DNA of 39,791 nt from Rhodoplanes elegans. Its GTDB lineage: Bacteria; Pseudomonadota; Alphaproteobacteria; Rhizobiales; Xanthobacteraceae. Where the stretch lies: assembly GCF_016653355.1 (NCBI RefSeq), contig NZ_NHSK01000227.1, positions 1-39,791 of the forward strand, written 5' to 3'. The first letter of the stretch is position 1. The number at the start of each line of letters is the position of its first letter. The position numbers and the translations under genes were made by a program. Below the pieces are notes generated by a model. It was not told the origin of the DNA. It searched no databases and saw nothing but the letters and a program-made list of their open reading frames with translations. This document shows positions 16,941-25,327 of this stretch, piece after piece.

Positions 16941-18725
16941 TCACCCTTCTCCGATGATCTCCTGGCGGCGGCGCTCGAGCTCGGCCGAGTAGCGGCGCAG
17001 CAGATAGGCCTCGGTGAGCAGGCCGATCACCTTGCGGGTCTCCTCCGATTCGACCACCGCCAGCGCCTCCGCCTCGGTACGGTCGAACACGGCCGCCGCC
17101 TGCTTGGCCGTCATGGTCTGCGACAGCATCTCGTCGGAAAAGCGCAGCAGGCTGCGCACCGGCGCCGCCGCGTCGCGCTCGGCCGCATGCGCCTCCGGCA
17201 CGGAGACGAGGCCGGCATAGACGTCGTCCGCCTCGACCGCCACCACCTGCCCGGTCGAGCCCAGCGGAAAGGCGCGCCGCAGCGCCCCGATCGTGGTGTC
17301 GGCCGGCACGGTGCGGGCCTCGCGCATCATCCGGCCGACGGTGAGGTCGCGCATCCAGCCGACATCGGCGGCGCTGCGGATCGTCTCGCCGCGCAGATGG
17401 AACCGCCAGGTCGCGAACGAGTAGCCGAACGTCTCGCGCGTCACCTGTGCGGCGACGATGACGGCGACCAGCACGGCGACCGTGAGCCACAGGTCGCCGG
17501 TCGATTCGAGCGCGATGAACGTCATGGTCAGCGGTCCGCCGATCACGGTGGCGGCGAGCGCGCTCATCGCCACGACGGACCAGACGTTCGAGTCGACGTG
17601 CAGGCTCGGGGCCACCGTCGCGATCGCGACGGCGAAGATCTGGCCGGCGAGCGCGCCCATCAGCAGCGACGCGAAGAACAGGCCGCCGCGAAAGCCCGAC
17701 CCGAGCGATACCACCGACGCGACGATCTTCAGCGCCAGGATCAGCGCCACGGTCTTCAGCGACAGGTCGAGCAGCCCGACGAGATGCAGGGCACCGTGCC
17801 CGGACGAGAGCACCCGCGGCGTGATCAAGGCGAGACAGCCGACCACCAGGCCACCGAGGAACGGCCGCAGCGCCGGCTTGACGAAGCGCACGAACAACGC
17901 CTCGACCACGGCGACGGACCGCATCACGCCGATGCCGAGGCCCGCCATGGCGAGGCCGAGCGCCGCGGCGAGCAGGAGATCGTGATGCGCGATCTTCCCG
18001 GTCTCCACCGTGATGATGCCGAGATGGCCGGGCGAGAGCGCGCCGGCGACCGCGTAGCCGACCACGGCGGCGGCCGCGACCGGTGCGAGGCCGGCGACCG
18101 AGTAGGTGCCGATCACCAGCTCGAAGGCGTAGAAGGCGCCGGCGAGCGGCGCCTGGAAGGCGCCCGCGATGCCGCCCGCGGCGCCACAGCCGACCAGCAC
18201 CCGCAGGTCGCCGCGGCGCAGCCGGAACGCGATGCCCAGCCGCGACGCGATGCCGGCGGCGAGCTGGGTGTAGCCGGCCTCGAGGCCGACCGAGGCGCCG
18301 ACCCCGCTCGACCACACGGTCTTGACCGCGACGACGACGCTGCCCAGCAGCGACATGCGGCCGCCGTGCAGGGCATTGGCCTCGATCGGGTCGATCTCGC
18401 GCTGCGGCCGGCGTGCCGCCAGCCAGGCCGAGGCGATGCCGAAGGCGAGCCCACCGAGGCACGGCACCGCGATCGCCGCGATCGGATCGACCGACCACGA
18501 GGCCGACAGCCGCGTGCCCGGCGGGATGCCGAACAGGAGCGCGTGCAGGCCGTTGACCGCGGCGTTCATGGCGGTGACGACCAGGCCGGCAATGGCCCCG
18601 ACCACGGCGCCGAGCACGACCAATGCCGTCTCGCGCGAGCGCACGAGCGATCGCAGCCGATGGGGGGCTTCGAATTCGGAGGGAGCAGGGGCCACGCGAT
18701 GCCTTGCCGGAAAACGCCGGTTCAT
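16941..18725 (-). CDS. ClC-family chloride channel/transporter with C-terminal CBS pair
   Basis: A 594-residue membrane protein: about ten to twelve hydrophobic helices (about residues 30-430), then two CBS domains (about 455-590) that sense nucleotides or ionic strength. The gating glutamate region reads GLEAG rather than the canonical GREGP; the Glu is kept. The third ClC motif reads GGLFFAS where GxFxP is usual. Such variants occur in a proteobacterial subfamily (from memory), so transport of another anion is possible. ATG 18725 is preferred over GTG 18734. It is 69 bp downstream of the nuclease-FtsK gene on the same strand and may be its last co-transcribed gene, though the functions have no evident link. 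Confidence 0.88.
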   Translation of the reverse strand: MNRRFPARHRVAPAPSEFEAPHRLRSLVRSRETALVVLGAVVGAIAGLVVTAMNAAVNGLHALLFGIPPGTRLSASWSVDPIAAIAVPCLGGLAFGIASAWLAARRPQREIDPIEANALHGGRMSLLGSVVVAVKTVWSSGVGASVGLEAGYTQLAAGIASRLGIAFRLRRGDLRVLVGCGAAGGIAGAFQAPLAGAFYAFELVIGTYSVAGLAPVAAAAVVGYAVAGALSPGHLGIITVETGKIAHHDLLLAAALGLAMAGLGIGVMRSVAVVEALFVRFVKPALRPFLGGLVVGCLALITPRVLSSGHGALHLVGLLDLSLKTVALILALKIVASVVSLGSGFRGGLFFASLLMGALAGQIFAVAIATVAPSLHVDSNVWSVVAMSALAATVIGGPLTMTFIALESTGDLWLTVAVLVAVIVAAQVTRETFGYSFATWRFHLRGETIRSAADVGWMRDLTVGRMMREARTVPADTTIGALRRAFPLGSTGQVVAVEADDVYAGLVSVPEAHAAERDAAAPVRSLLRFSDEMLSQTMTAKQAAAVFDRTEAEALAVVESEETRKVIGLLTEAYLLRRYSAELERRRQEIIGEG

Positions 18726-18794
18726 GCAGGCCACGCCGACGCGGCCGTACTGTGGCGAAGCCGGCGGAGAGCGGCAAGCGGGCGGCAGAGTCCC

Positions 18795-20705
18795 TCAGCC
18801 CCGCCCGGTCCGCCGCGCCGGCGGCGCCATCGCGGCCAGGAACGCGGCCTGCGGGATGAACAGGCCCTGCGCCCGCACCAAGCCCTTGCCGAAGTCGCAC
18901 AGGAGGTCGCCCTTGCCGTAGAGGCTCTCGGCGCCGGGCTCGTCGAGCACGATCTGGGCGTTCACGGCATTGGCGACCTTCAGGCAGACCTTCAGCGGCA
19001 GGTTCGCCTTGACGAGGCCGGTGACGATCGTCTTGTCGGGGCGCTGCGTCGCCAGCACCAGATGGATGCCGGCGGCCCGCCCCATGCCGGCGATGCGGGC
19101 GACCAGCGCCTCGAACTCCTTTTTCTCGTCGCGGCCGGCCAGGATCAGGTCGGCGAACTCGTCGAACACCAGCACCAGGAACGGGATGTCGGTCTCGCCG
19201 GCGGCGATGCGTTCGGCGAGGTTGGCGAAGCCGCCGCGCTTGAGCCGCTGGTAGCGCTCCTCCATCTCGGCGATGGCGGCGCGCAGGATCGCCATCGCGT
19301 CGGCGAGCGTGGTCGCCACGGGTCGCCACAGATAGGGGCTCGCCTCGACGCCCGCGAAGGTGAGGATCTTGGGATCGATCAGGGCGATCCGGACCGCGGC
19401 CGGCGTGTTGCGCAGGACGAGCGTCGCGACCATCGCCTTCAGCCACTCGCTCTTGCCCGAGCCGGTCGAGCCGGCGACCAGCGCGTGGCAGGTGTTGGGA
19501 TCGGCGAAGTCGGCGATCACCGGCTCGCCCTCCACCCCGATGCCGATCGGGACCGCCACCGGGCTCTTCAGCGTGGTTGCGAGCGCCCCTGCGAGCGCGT
19601 CCTTCAGGAGGCACGGCGTCGGCTCCGGCCGCGGCAGGTCGAGCATGACAAAACCCTTGCCGGCGCGGATCAGCGGCGGCTCGGCGAGCGCCAGCGCCAC
19701 CTGCAGGTCGGCCGCCCGGTTGGCGAGCGAGGCGACCTTCACGCCGGGCCGCGGCGTGAGCTTGATGCGCACGAGCTGCGGCCCCTGGATCACGCCCGTC
19801 ACCTCGACGCCGAGATTGTGCGCGCCGAAGGCGGTGATTACCTTGTCGCCCAGCAGCGCCACGCTCGGATCGGACTTATGCGCGGGCGTGCGCACCGGAT
19901 CTGCTGGCGCATCGTCGCGTGCCGGCGCGTTGCCCCGTGGGGGCTGGGTTCGCTTCGTGGCTTGAGGCTGCGCGGCGGGAAACAGCTCCGCCAGCACCGG
20001 TGCCACCATGTCCGAAAAGATCGCGGCGAGATCGTCGGGCGCGACATGCAGCTCGGAGAACTCCGGCAGATAGTATTCGAGCGTGCCGACGAAGCTGCAG
20101 CCGGGCCGCCAGAGCGGCAGCAGATGGGCGTAGATCGACAGCTGCACCAGGTCGTGCTTCTGCCGGTCCCCCTGCGAAAGCTTGTAGTCGACGACCTCGA
20201 GATGGCCGCCGGGATGGATGCGGATCGCGTCGACCCGGGCGCGGATCTCGACCGTGCCGTCGCCGACCCGCACCGGCACGCGGGCTAGATCCTGCTCGGC
20301 GGCGACGAACACGTCCTGCCAGGTCTCGAAGTTTTTCGCGCGCTGCCGCAGATCGATCAGGCGGGCGCAGAAGCTCCGCAGCCGCGCCGTGAAGAGCTGG
20401 GCCTCCTCGCCGCGGCCCTTGGCGAACAGCTTGTCGGTGAGGGCCTGCAGCGAGGTCGCCCACAGATGATCGACCAGCGCCTCGGCCGTGTCGGCCCTAG
20501 CCGCCGTGGCGATGCTCTCGGGCGCGGTCAGCCAGCGCACTAGCGCCTCGGCCTCGGTGTGGAAGCGCAGGCTCATCGCCCGCGGCGTGCCGGGCGGCGC
20601 GAAGCTGCGGGTGGAGGGCTTGTCGCCGGCGCGCCAGCGCGCCCGCCAGTCCTCGTCGAGGACGGCGGCCGTGAGCTCGCTCGCCGTCAGGGTGTGTTGC
20701 GCCAT
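18795..20705 (-). CDS. RecB-family nuclease fused to FtsK-type DNA translocase
   Basis: A 636-residue fusion. Residues about 75-245 carry RecB/Cas4-family PD-(D/E)XK nuclease motifs: D159 (RARVDAI), D173-Y-K175 (VVDYKLSQ) and Q188-x3-Y192 (QLSIY); H80 could be the N-terminal histidine. A Pro/Ala linker (about 246-280) leads to an FtsK alpha-like domain (about 282-370, IQGPQLVRIKLTPRPGVKV) and a RecA-like motor with Walker A GSTGSGKS (412-419), Walker B VFDE (513-516) and the FtsK sequence RAAGIHLVLATQRP (543-556), LYGKGDLL. No membrane helices and no gamma (sequence-reading) domain, so it is not the cell-division FtsK. It overlaps the upstream ATPase gene by 19 bp. Likely a DNA-moving, DNA-cutting effector; the biological role is inferred. 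Confidence 0.9.
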   Translation of the reverse strand: MAQHTLTASELTAAVLDEDWRARWRAGDKPSTRSFAPPGTPRAMSLRFHTEAEALVRWLTAPESIATAARADTAEALVDHLWATSLQALTDKLFAKGRGEEAQLFTARLRSFCARLIDLRQRAKNFETWQDVFVAAEQDLARVPVRVGDGTVEIRARVDAIRIHPGGHLEVVDYKLSQGDRQKHDLVQLSIYAHLLPLWRPGCSFVGTLEYYLPEFSELHVAPDDLAAIFSDMVAPVLAELFPAAQPQATKRTQPPRGNAPARDDAPADPVRTPAHKSDPSVALLGDKVITAFGAHNLGVEVTGVIQGPQLVRIKLTPRPGVKVASLANRAADLQVALALAEPPLIRAGKGFVMLDLPRPEPTPCLLKDALAGALATTLKSPVAVPIGIGVEGEPVIADFADPNTCHALVAGSTGSGKSEWLKAMVATLVLRNTPAAVRIALIDPKILTFAGVEASPYLWRPVATTLADAMAILRAAIAEMEERYQRLKRGGFANLAERIAAGETDIPFLVLVFDEFADLILAGRDEKKEFEALVARIAGMGRAAGIHLVLATQRPDKTIVTGLVKANLPLKVCLKVANAVNAQIVLDEPGAESLYGKGDLLCDFGKGLVRAQGLFIPQAAFLAAMAPPARRTGRG

Positions 20706-22843
20706 TGCAGGAAGATCGTCTTGGGGCCCGGATGCGCCTTGAGATTTGGATGGACCTCGACGCTGCGCAGGAGCGGGTCGCGCAGGGCCTCGTCACCGAG
20801 CCGGCCGAGCACCGCCGTGATGTCGACGATCTTCTGCTCGCGCACCGTCTCGAGCACCAGGCGCAGGCGCTTGGCGTCGAGCTCGACGGCTGCCGCGCCG
20901 TCGGGCGCCGGCTGTCCATTGGCCGGCTGTCCGGCCGTCGCCTGTCGGCTCGATGTCGTCGCCGGCGGAGCGCCTTTCCCGGCCGGCTGCGGCGTCGGTC
21001 CGGCCGATGGCGGCCGCGGCCGCTCGGCGAGGCTCTTCAGGAGCGGGGCGAAGCGCGCCTGCAGGAACGCGAGCGTCTCGGTGCCGCCATACGGGATGTT
21101 GCCCTGCAGAGCGTTGGAGTAGAGCTCGCGCGCCGCATGCAGCTCGCACACCTGGTCGAGCGTCAGCGCCACGATGGCGAAGCCCTTCTGCTCGGCCGTC
21201 GCGATCTCGCGATTGGCCGCCGTCCAGGTCGGGCGCGGCACCTTGGGCAGGTCGGGCGTGCGGAACACATAAGTGCGCACGCTGCGCCCGGGGATCGCCT
21301 CGGCGAGCTCGACCGCCTCGCGGGCGATGCTGCCCCAGCGGTGCCAGTGGTCGCCGCCCTCGAAGGCGAAGAACACCGAGCGGTCCGGCCACGCCCACTC
21401 GACCGTGACGTAGCGGCGATGCGCCGGCCGGCTGACCGTGACGCCCGGCTGCCCCTTGCCCACGTCCTTGACGAACCACATCAGCGCGTCCGGGCTGTAG
21501 GCGATCAGCGCCTGCTTGGAGCGCACGTCGTTGACCTGGAGGAGGAACAGATCGTCGAGCGACGCTTTCGGCGCGGGCGGCGCCGACGGCTCGGCCAGTG
21601 CGCGGAACCGCTCGGCGGCCCGCATCAGCAGGTGCCGCACGCCGTGCTGCTGCAGCGGATCGAAGACCTTTTCGAGCCAGCCGTCGGCGAAGAACCTCTC
21701 GATCTCGGCGTCGTCGAGATCGTAGTCCTGCAGCCGCGACAGAATCAGCTCGCGCGCACCGTCGATCTGGATGCCCTCCAGCTCGATCTTCGGCGCCAGC
21801 CGGTCCCGCTGCGGCTCGGCGATCCGCGGCATGATCTCGGTGACCCAGTTCTCCTGGTTGGTCGTGATCACGGTGAGGTGGTTGCGCAGGTCGACATAGA
21901 GCTGGTCGATGCAGTTGCCGAGCGTGCGGATCAGCGCCGGGTCGCTGGCGTAGAACTCGGTCTGGTCGAAGCAGAACAGGAACGGCCGGTAGTAGGACGC
22001 GAGCAGGCACAGCCCCTGCAGACGGCGGAACGAGAGGTCGTTGATCTCCTGCGCCGTCGCGTCGGCGCGCAGCTCGTTGTCGGCGGCGGAGAGGCCGAGG
22101 AAGTCGAGCTCGTCGGGCTCCAGCGGCTCGGCGCGCAGCCATTTGAGCGCGGTGCGGCGGCCCTCGCCGGCGCGCTCGTCGAGCGCGATCGCCGCCAGCA
22201 CGATCAGCCACGCCTGCTCGCGGCCGTCGAGCTCGATGCCGCGCAGATGCATGCGGGTCGTCAGCTTGCCGATGTCGCGCGGATCGAGGATGCGGCCGCT
22301 CAGCCACTCGAACCACGGCCGCGTCTTGTCGTCCGGCAACGTCGCCTCGGCGCCGAGCTTGCGCAGGAACGCCACCGCGCCGGCCGCGTCCTTGTAGTTC
22401 GGCAGGTCAGCGATGAAGTCGGCCGCGACATGGGCGAGGGTGCCGACGGCGAGCGACTCGATCTGGCGCGGCGCGCCGCGGCGCGCCTCGTCGGGCTGCT
22501 CCAGCTCCTGCAGCGTGAGCAGCAGGATCGAGTGCCACGCCTTGAACGGATCCTGGAACGGCCGCAGATAGACCTTGGTGGCGCGCCGCCCGAGCTTGCC
22601 GAACAGGCGGCCGAGCAGATGCGACTTGCCGTAGCCGCGGTCCGGCGAGACGACGAGCTGCGCCTTCTTGGCGCGCGCCGGCTTGCGCGGCGGCGGGCCG
22701 CCGTCGAGCGCCGAGAACTCGCGATTGAGCCGGCTCAGCGGCGCGTCGTTGAGGCCTCTCACCGAGAACGACACGTCGCGCGGCTCGCGCACCACGTCGT
22801 CCTCGAACGGGTTGACGGCGATGTCGGTCACGCGGCGGCTCAT
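20687..22843 (-). CDS. P-loop ATPase with novel middle region and winged-helix tail
   Basis: A 718-residue cytoplasmic protein. Walker A is PDRGYGKSH (67-75); the probable Walker B is FLFCFDQTEF (288-297, D293 followed by Gln rather than Glu) and a sensor-like LTVITTNQENW (323-333) follows, as in AAA/STAND ATPases. Residues about 440-602 form a region I do not recognise (EWAWPDRSVFFAFEGGDHW, then LDQVCELHAARELYSNALQ). A Pro/Gly/Thr-rich linker (603-652) joins a last domain (653-718) that looks like a winged helix. The start overlaps the upstream stop as ATGA (22840-22843) and AAGGACGAG provides a ribosome-binding site. Probable loader or regulator for the nuclease-FtsK protein; not assignable to a named family by eye. 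Confidence 0.85.
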   Translation of the reverse strand: MSRRVTDIAVNPFEDDVVREPRDVSFSVRGLNDAPLSRLNREFSALDGGPPPRKPARAKKAQLVVSPDRGYGKSHLLGRLFGKLGRRATKVYLRPFQDPFKAWHSILLLTLQELEQPDEARRGAPRQIESLAVGTLAHVAADFIADLPNYKDAAGAVAFLRKLGAEATLPDDKTRPWFEWLSGRILDPRDIGKLTTRMHLRGIELDGREQAWLIVLAAIALDERAGEGRRTALKWLRAEPLEPDELDFLGLSAADNELRADATAQEINDLSFRRLQGLCLLASYYRPFLFCFDQTEFYASDPALIRTLGNCIDQLYVDLRNHLTVITTNQENWVTEIMPRIAEPQRDRLAPKIELEGIQIDGARELILSRLQDYDLDDAEIERFFADGWLEKVFDPLQQHGVRHLLMRAAERFRALAEPSAPPAPKASLDDLFLLQVNDVRSKQALIAYSPDALMWFVKDVGKGQPGVTVSRPAHRRYVTVEWAWPDRSVFFAFEGGDHWHRWGSIAREAVELAEAIPGRSVRTYVFRTPDLPKVPRPTWTAANREIATAEQKGFAIVALTLDQVCELHAARELYSNALQGNIPYGGTETLAFLQARFAPLLKSLAERPRPPSAGPTPQPAGKGAPPATTSSRQATAGQPANGQPAPDGAAAVELDAKRLRLVLETVREQKIVDITAVLGRLGDEALRDPLLRSVEVHPNLKAHPGPKTIFLQWRNTP

Positions 22844-23637
22844 CGCTCGTCCTTGACGACGACAGTGACGAACGGCTCGGAAAAACCGGCGATCCGGATG
22901 CCGGCCGCGATCACGGCCGGCGGCAGTTCGACCGAGGTGGTGGGGTGGAGCGAGACGCGGCCGGCCTTCGCCTCGGCGAGCAGCAGCGCGTGCAGGTTTT
23001 CACGCGATGCCCCGAGAGCCGCTTCGAGGTCGAAGATCTTCACGGCCGAGAAGCCCCCCTGCTCAGCCTTGATGCGGCGATAGGCCGGCAGCAGGGTTTC
23101 GAACGTCAGGGCGGGCGCGGATTTCGCGACCGGATCGGGCGCCGGCGCGGCCTGTGGCGCACGGTTGTCCGCCGCGTCGAGCGCGTCGAAGCCGAAACGG
23201 TCCGCCGCAGTGTCGCGGTGCAAATAGTATTTCGACGTGCCGCACGACAGCTCGACGATCGCCCGGCTCGCCACCGCATGCTTGAGCGCGTCGGCGAAGA
23301 ACCGCCGGTGCATGCCGGTGACCTTCTTCTCCAGCCCCGGCTTCGACACGAGCTTGGTGCCGGACTGCAGCACCAGCCGCACCACGATGGCGCTCGCCGT
23401 CTCGATCGATGGGCCGCGGCCACGGCCGAAATAGTACTGCGTGCCGCCGTGCCGCACCGGCCCCCAGATCGCCCCCTCGCGGGTCAGGGCGGCGAGCTCC
23501 TCGCGCAGCGCGGCTTCGCGCTCGGGCCTGCCGCGCGTGGCGGCGCCGACGAACTTCGTCTTCAGCGCGCCGAGCGTCAGGCCGGCGTCTCCTGCGGCTG
23601 CGATGGCCGGCGAGAGGTCGTCGAGGGGCGGCGGCAT
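22840..23637 (-). CDS. Multi-winged-helix DNA-binding-type protein, first gene of the operon
   Basis: A 265-residue soluble protein that looks like three winged-helix units: about 6-70 (ending GGTQYYFGRG), about 77-140 (ending CGTSKYYLHRD) and about 178-262 (FSAVKIFDLEAALG, then GRVSLHPTTSVELP). The first two end in the same aromatic beta-wing pattern, QYYF and KYYL, suggesting duplication. A Pro/Ala linker (about 155-177) precedes the third. Such proteins bind DNA or act as adaptors, for example in SMC-like complexes. It heads a minus-strand operon with the ATPase and the nuclease-FtsK protein and shares a 4-base start/stop overlap with the ATPase. No ribosome-binding site is evident before ATG 23637. 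Confidence 0.8.
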   Translation of the reverse strand: MPPPLDDLSPAIAAAGDAGLTLGALKTKFVGAATRGRPEREAALREELAALTREGAIWGPVRHGGTQYYFGRGRGPSIETASAIVVRLVLQSGTKLVSKPGLEKKVTGMHRRFFADALKHAVASRAIVELSCGTSKYYLHRDTAADRFGFDALDAADNRAPQAAPAPDPVAKSAPALTFETLLPAYRRIKAEQGGFSAVKIFDLEAALGASRENLHALLLAEAKAGRVSLHPTTSVELPPAVIAAGIRIAGFSEPFVTVVVKDER

Positions 23638-24119
23638 GAGAATCGACCGGTCCGGCTATGAATCGGGGGGTGCGATCGCCCGCATCATAGTCGGTGTGCG
23701 GTGCGAGAAAAGTCCGAATTGTCCTGCGCCGCCACGCTGGACTCGACGCCCGGAGCGGCCTCACGCCGGCGCTGCGGCCGTTCCGTCGTATGGGTCTTTC
23801 GTCCTCGTTCAAGCTCCACGAAAGGAGCCAGACCCGACCGGCCGTTTGTCGTCGGTCATCCCGCACTGCATCGAATGCAGTGCACACACGATCTGATCAG
23901 ATCGTCGCGCCAATCACGCCCTGCGACCGGATGCGACGGACAAGACATCTTTTCATACAAGGTGAGCGTGCTAGGCTCCGCATGTTTCCGCGCGGCCGCG
24001 GTCCTGCGCCCGCCACGACCGTTTCGCGCTCGCTCCGCTTCCGCGCTCCTCCGCTCGTTCACGTTCGTCATCCCGTCCGCGCTCGCCACCGGTTCTTCCG
24101 TCGACACGGAGTCTGCGAC
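23638..24119. promoter_or_regulatory. Divergent control region with two adjacent perfect palindromes (23863-23905)
   Basis: This 482-bp gap lies between the minus-strand operon and plus-strand tctC. Two palindromes sit 4 bases apart near its centre: 9-bp arms GCACTGCAT and ATGCAGTGC around CGA (23863-23883), and the perfect 18-bp ACGATCTGATCAGATCGT (23888-23905). Both have the dyad symmetry of repressor or activator operators and neither is followed by a T-run. The rest of the gap carries no protein I can support. Confidence 0.55.
23684..23689 (-). promoter_or_regulatory. Candidate -10 box for the winged-helix/ATPase/nuclease-FtsK operon
   Basis: On the minus strand TATGAT (5/6 to consensus) lies 46 bases before the first ATG of the operon. 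The -35 region opposite 23706-23712 (CTTTTCT) matches poorly, so an activator or a different sigma factor may be needed. Weak evidence. Confidence 0.3.
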
Positions 24120-25112
24120 ATGAAATCAGTGCTCGTCCTGGCCGCCTGTGCGGCCGGTGCCGTCCTCGTGCAAGGCAGCCTCGTTCAAAACGCAATCGCC
24201 GAGACCTATCCGAGCCGTCCCGTCACCGTCATCGTCGCCGCCAGCGCCGGCGGGCCGACCGACACCATCGCCCGCATCGTGACGGAGCGCATGGCGGCGG
24301 CGCTCGGCGGCGCCACGCTCGTGGTCGAGAACGTCGGCGGCGCGTCCGGCACCATCGGCACCGGCCGGGTCGCCCGCTCGCCGGCCGACGGCTACACGCT
24401 CGGCATCGGCGGCTGGAACCACTACGTCGTCAATGCCGGCATCTATCCGAACCTCAATCACGACCTGTTCGGCGATTTCGCGCCGGTCGCGCAGCTCGCG
24501 GCCGGGCCGCAGATCATCCTGTCGAAGAAGGACGTGCCGGCGACCAATCTGAAGGAGCTGATCGCCTGGCTGAAGAGCCAGCCCGGCCCGACCATGGCGA
24601 CCGGCGGGGTCGGCGCGCCCGGCCACGTCTCGGGGCTCACGTTCCAGGACAAGATCGGGGTGAAGTTCCAGTTCGTGCCGTATCGCGGCTCGGCGCCCGG
24701 CCTCAAGGACGTGGTCGCCGGCCATCTCGACACCATGATCGAGCAGACGTCGGGCGCGCTGCCGCAGATCCGGGCCGGCACCGTGAAGGCCTACGCCGTG
24801 ACCTCGCCGACCCGCCTCGCCGTGCTGCCCGATCTGCCGACCACCGAGGAGGCTGGGCTGCCCGGCTTCCAGGTCTCGGTCTGGCAGGGCATGTGGGCGC
24901 CGAAAGGCACGCCCAAGGAGGTGCTGGACCGGCTCGGGGCGGCGGTGCGCGAGGCGCTGGCCGACCCCAAGGTGAAGGCGCGCTACGCCGAGATCGCCCA
25001 GGAGATCCCGCCCGCCGCCCACCAGTCGCCGGACGGCTTCACGGCCTACCACAAGGCCGAGATGGAGAAGTGGGTGCCGGTGATCAAGGCGGCCAACATC
25101 ACGCCGAACTGA
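24120..25112 (+). CDS. TctC/Bug-family periplasmic solute-binding protein (1)
   Basis: A 330-residue tripartite-tricarboxylate-type binding protein. The signal peptide ends at A27 (QNAIA before ETYPSRPV); an LAAC at residues 7-10 resembles a lipobox but lies too early to be convincing. Family marks are VTVIVAASAGGPTDTIARIV, RSPADGYTLGIGG and FQFVPYRGSAPGLKDVVAGH. Bug proteins bind carboxylates and aromatic acids for TctAB transporters or for signalling. No tctA or tctB is nearby, so it must share a transporter encoded elsewhere. ATG 24120 begins the signal peptide; upstream codons in frame are non-coding in appearance. Confidence 0.9.
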   Translation: MKSVLVLAACAAGAVLVQGSLVQNAIAETYPSRPVTVIVAASAGGPTDTIARIVTERMAAALGGATLVVENVGGASGTIGTGRVARSPADGYTLGIGGWNHYVVNAGIYPNLNHDLFGDFAPVAQLAAGPQIILSKKDVPATNLKELIAWLKSQPGPTMATGGVGAPGHVSGLTFQDKIGVKFQFVPYRGSAPGLKDVVAGHLDTMIEQTSGALPQIRAGTVKAYAVTSPTRLAVLPDLPTTEEAGLPGFQVSVWQGMWAPKGTPKEVLDRLGAAVREALADPKVKARYAEIAQEIPPAAHQSPDGFTAYHKAEMEKWVPVIKAANITPN

Positions 25113-25327
25113 GGGGGTGGGCGCCGGACGGCGGCGGACGGCGCTCCGTCCGGCCACCGGACCGCGATAGATGCACAAGATTGCTCAATCGCGCAAAACG
25201 AACCATTTGCATCATCACTGCCCGGGGCGCAGCCTCCGGCTGCCAACCGCTTCGACGCGCCGGCGGCGGCTCGATCACTCGCGAGCTCGTCCTGCTAGCC
25301 GGTGCGCGACCTTCAGGGAGATCGTCG

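Noticed and set aside
16705-19614. A 969-codon open minus-strand frame across the ClC and nuclease-FtsK genes
   Set aside because: It is a shadow frame: very Arg/Ala/Gly-rich, no domains, and it overlaps two clear genes in another frame. GC-rich codons leave few stops in such frames.
18795-20705. Cell-division FtsK
   Set aside because: No N-terminal membrane helices and no gamma domain; a nuclease domain occupies the N-terminus.
17187-23083. Very long plus-strand open frames (about 1033 and 792 codons) opposite the operon
   Set aside because: Composition is His/Arg/Asp/Gly-biased and without motifs; the minus-strand proteins have catalytic motifs and tight operon overlaps.
18795-23637. Assignment of the operon to Dnd/DptFGH, BREX or Wadjet
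   Set aside because: No sulphur-modification, methyltransferase, PglZ-type, SMC or Toprim gene is present, and the nuclease-FtsK fusion does not belong to those sets as I know them.
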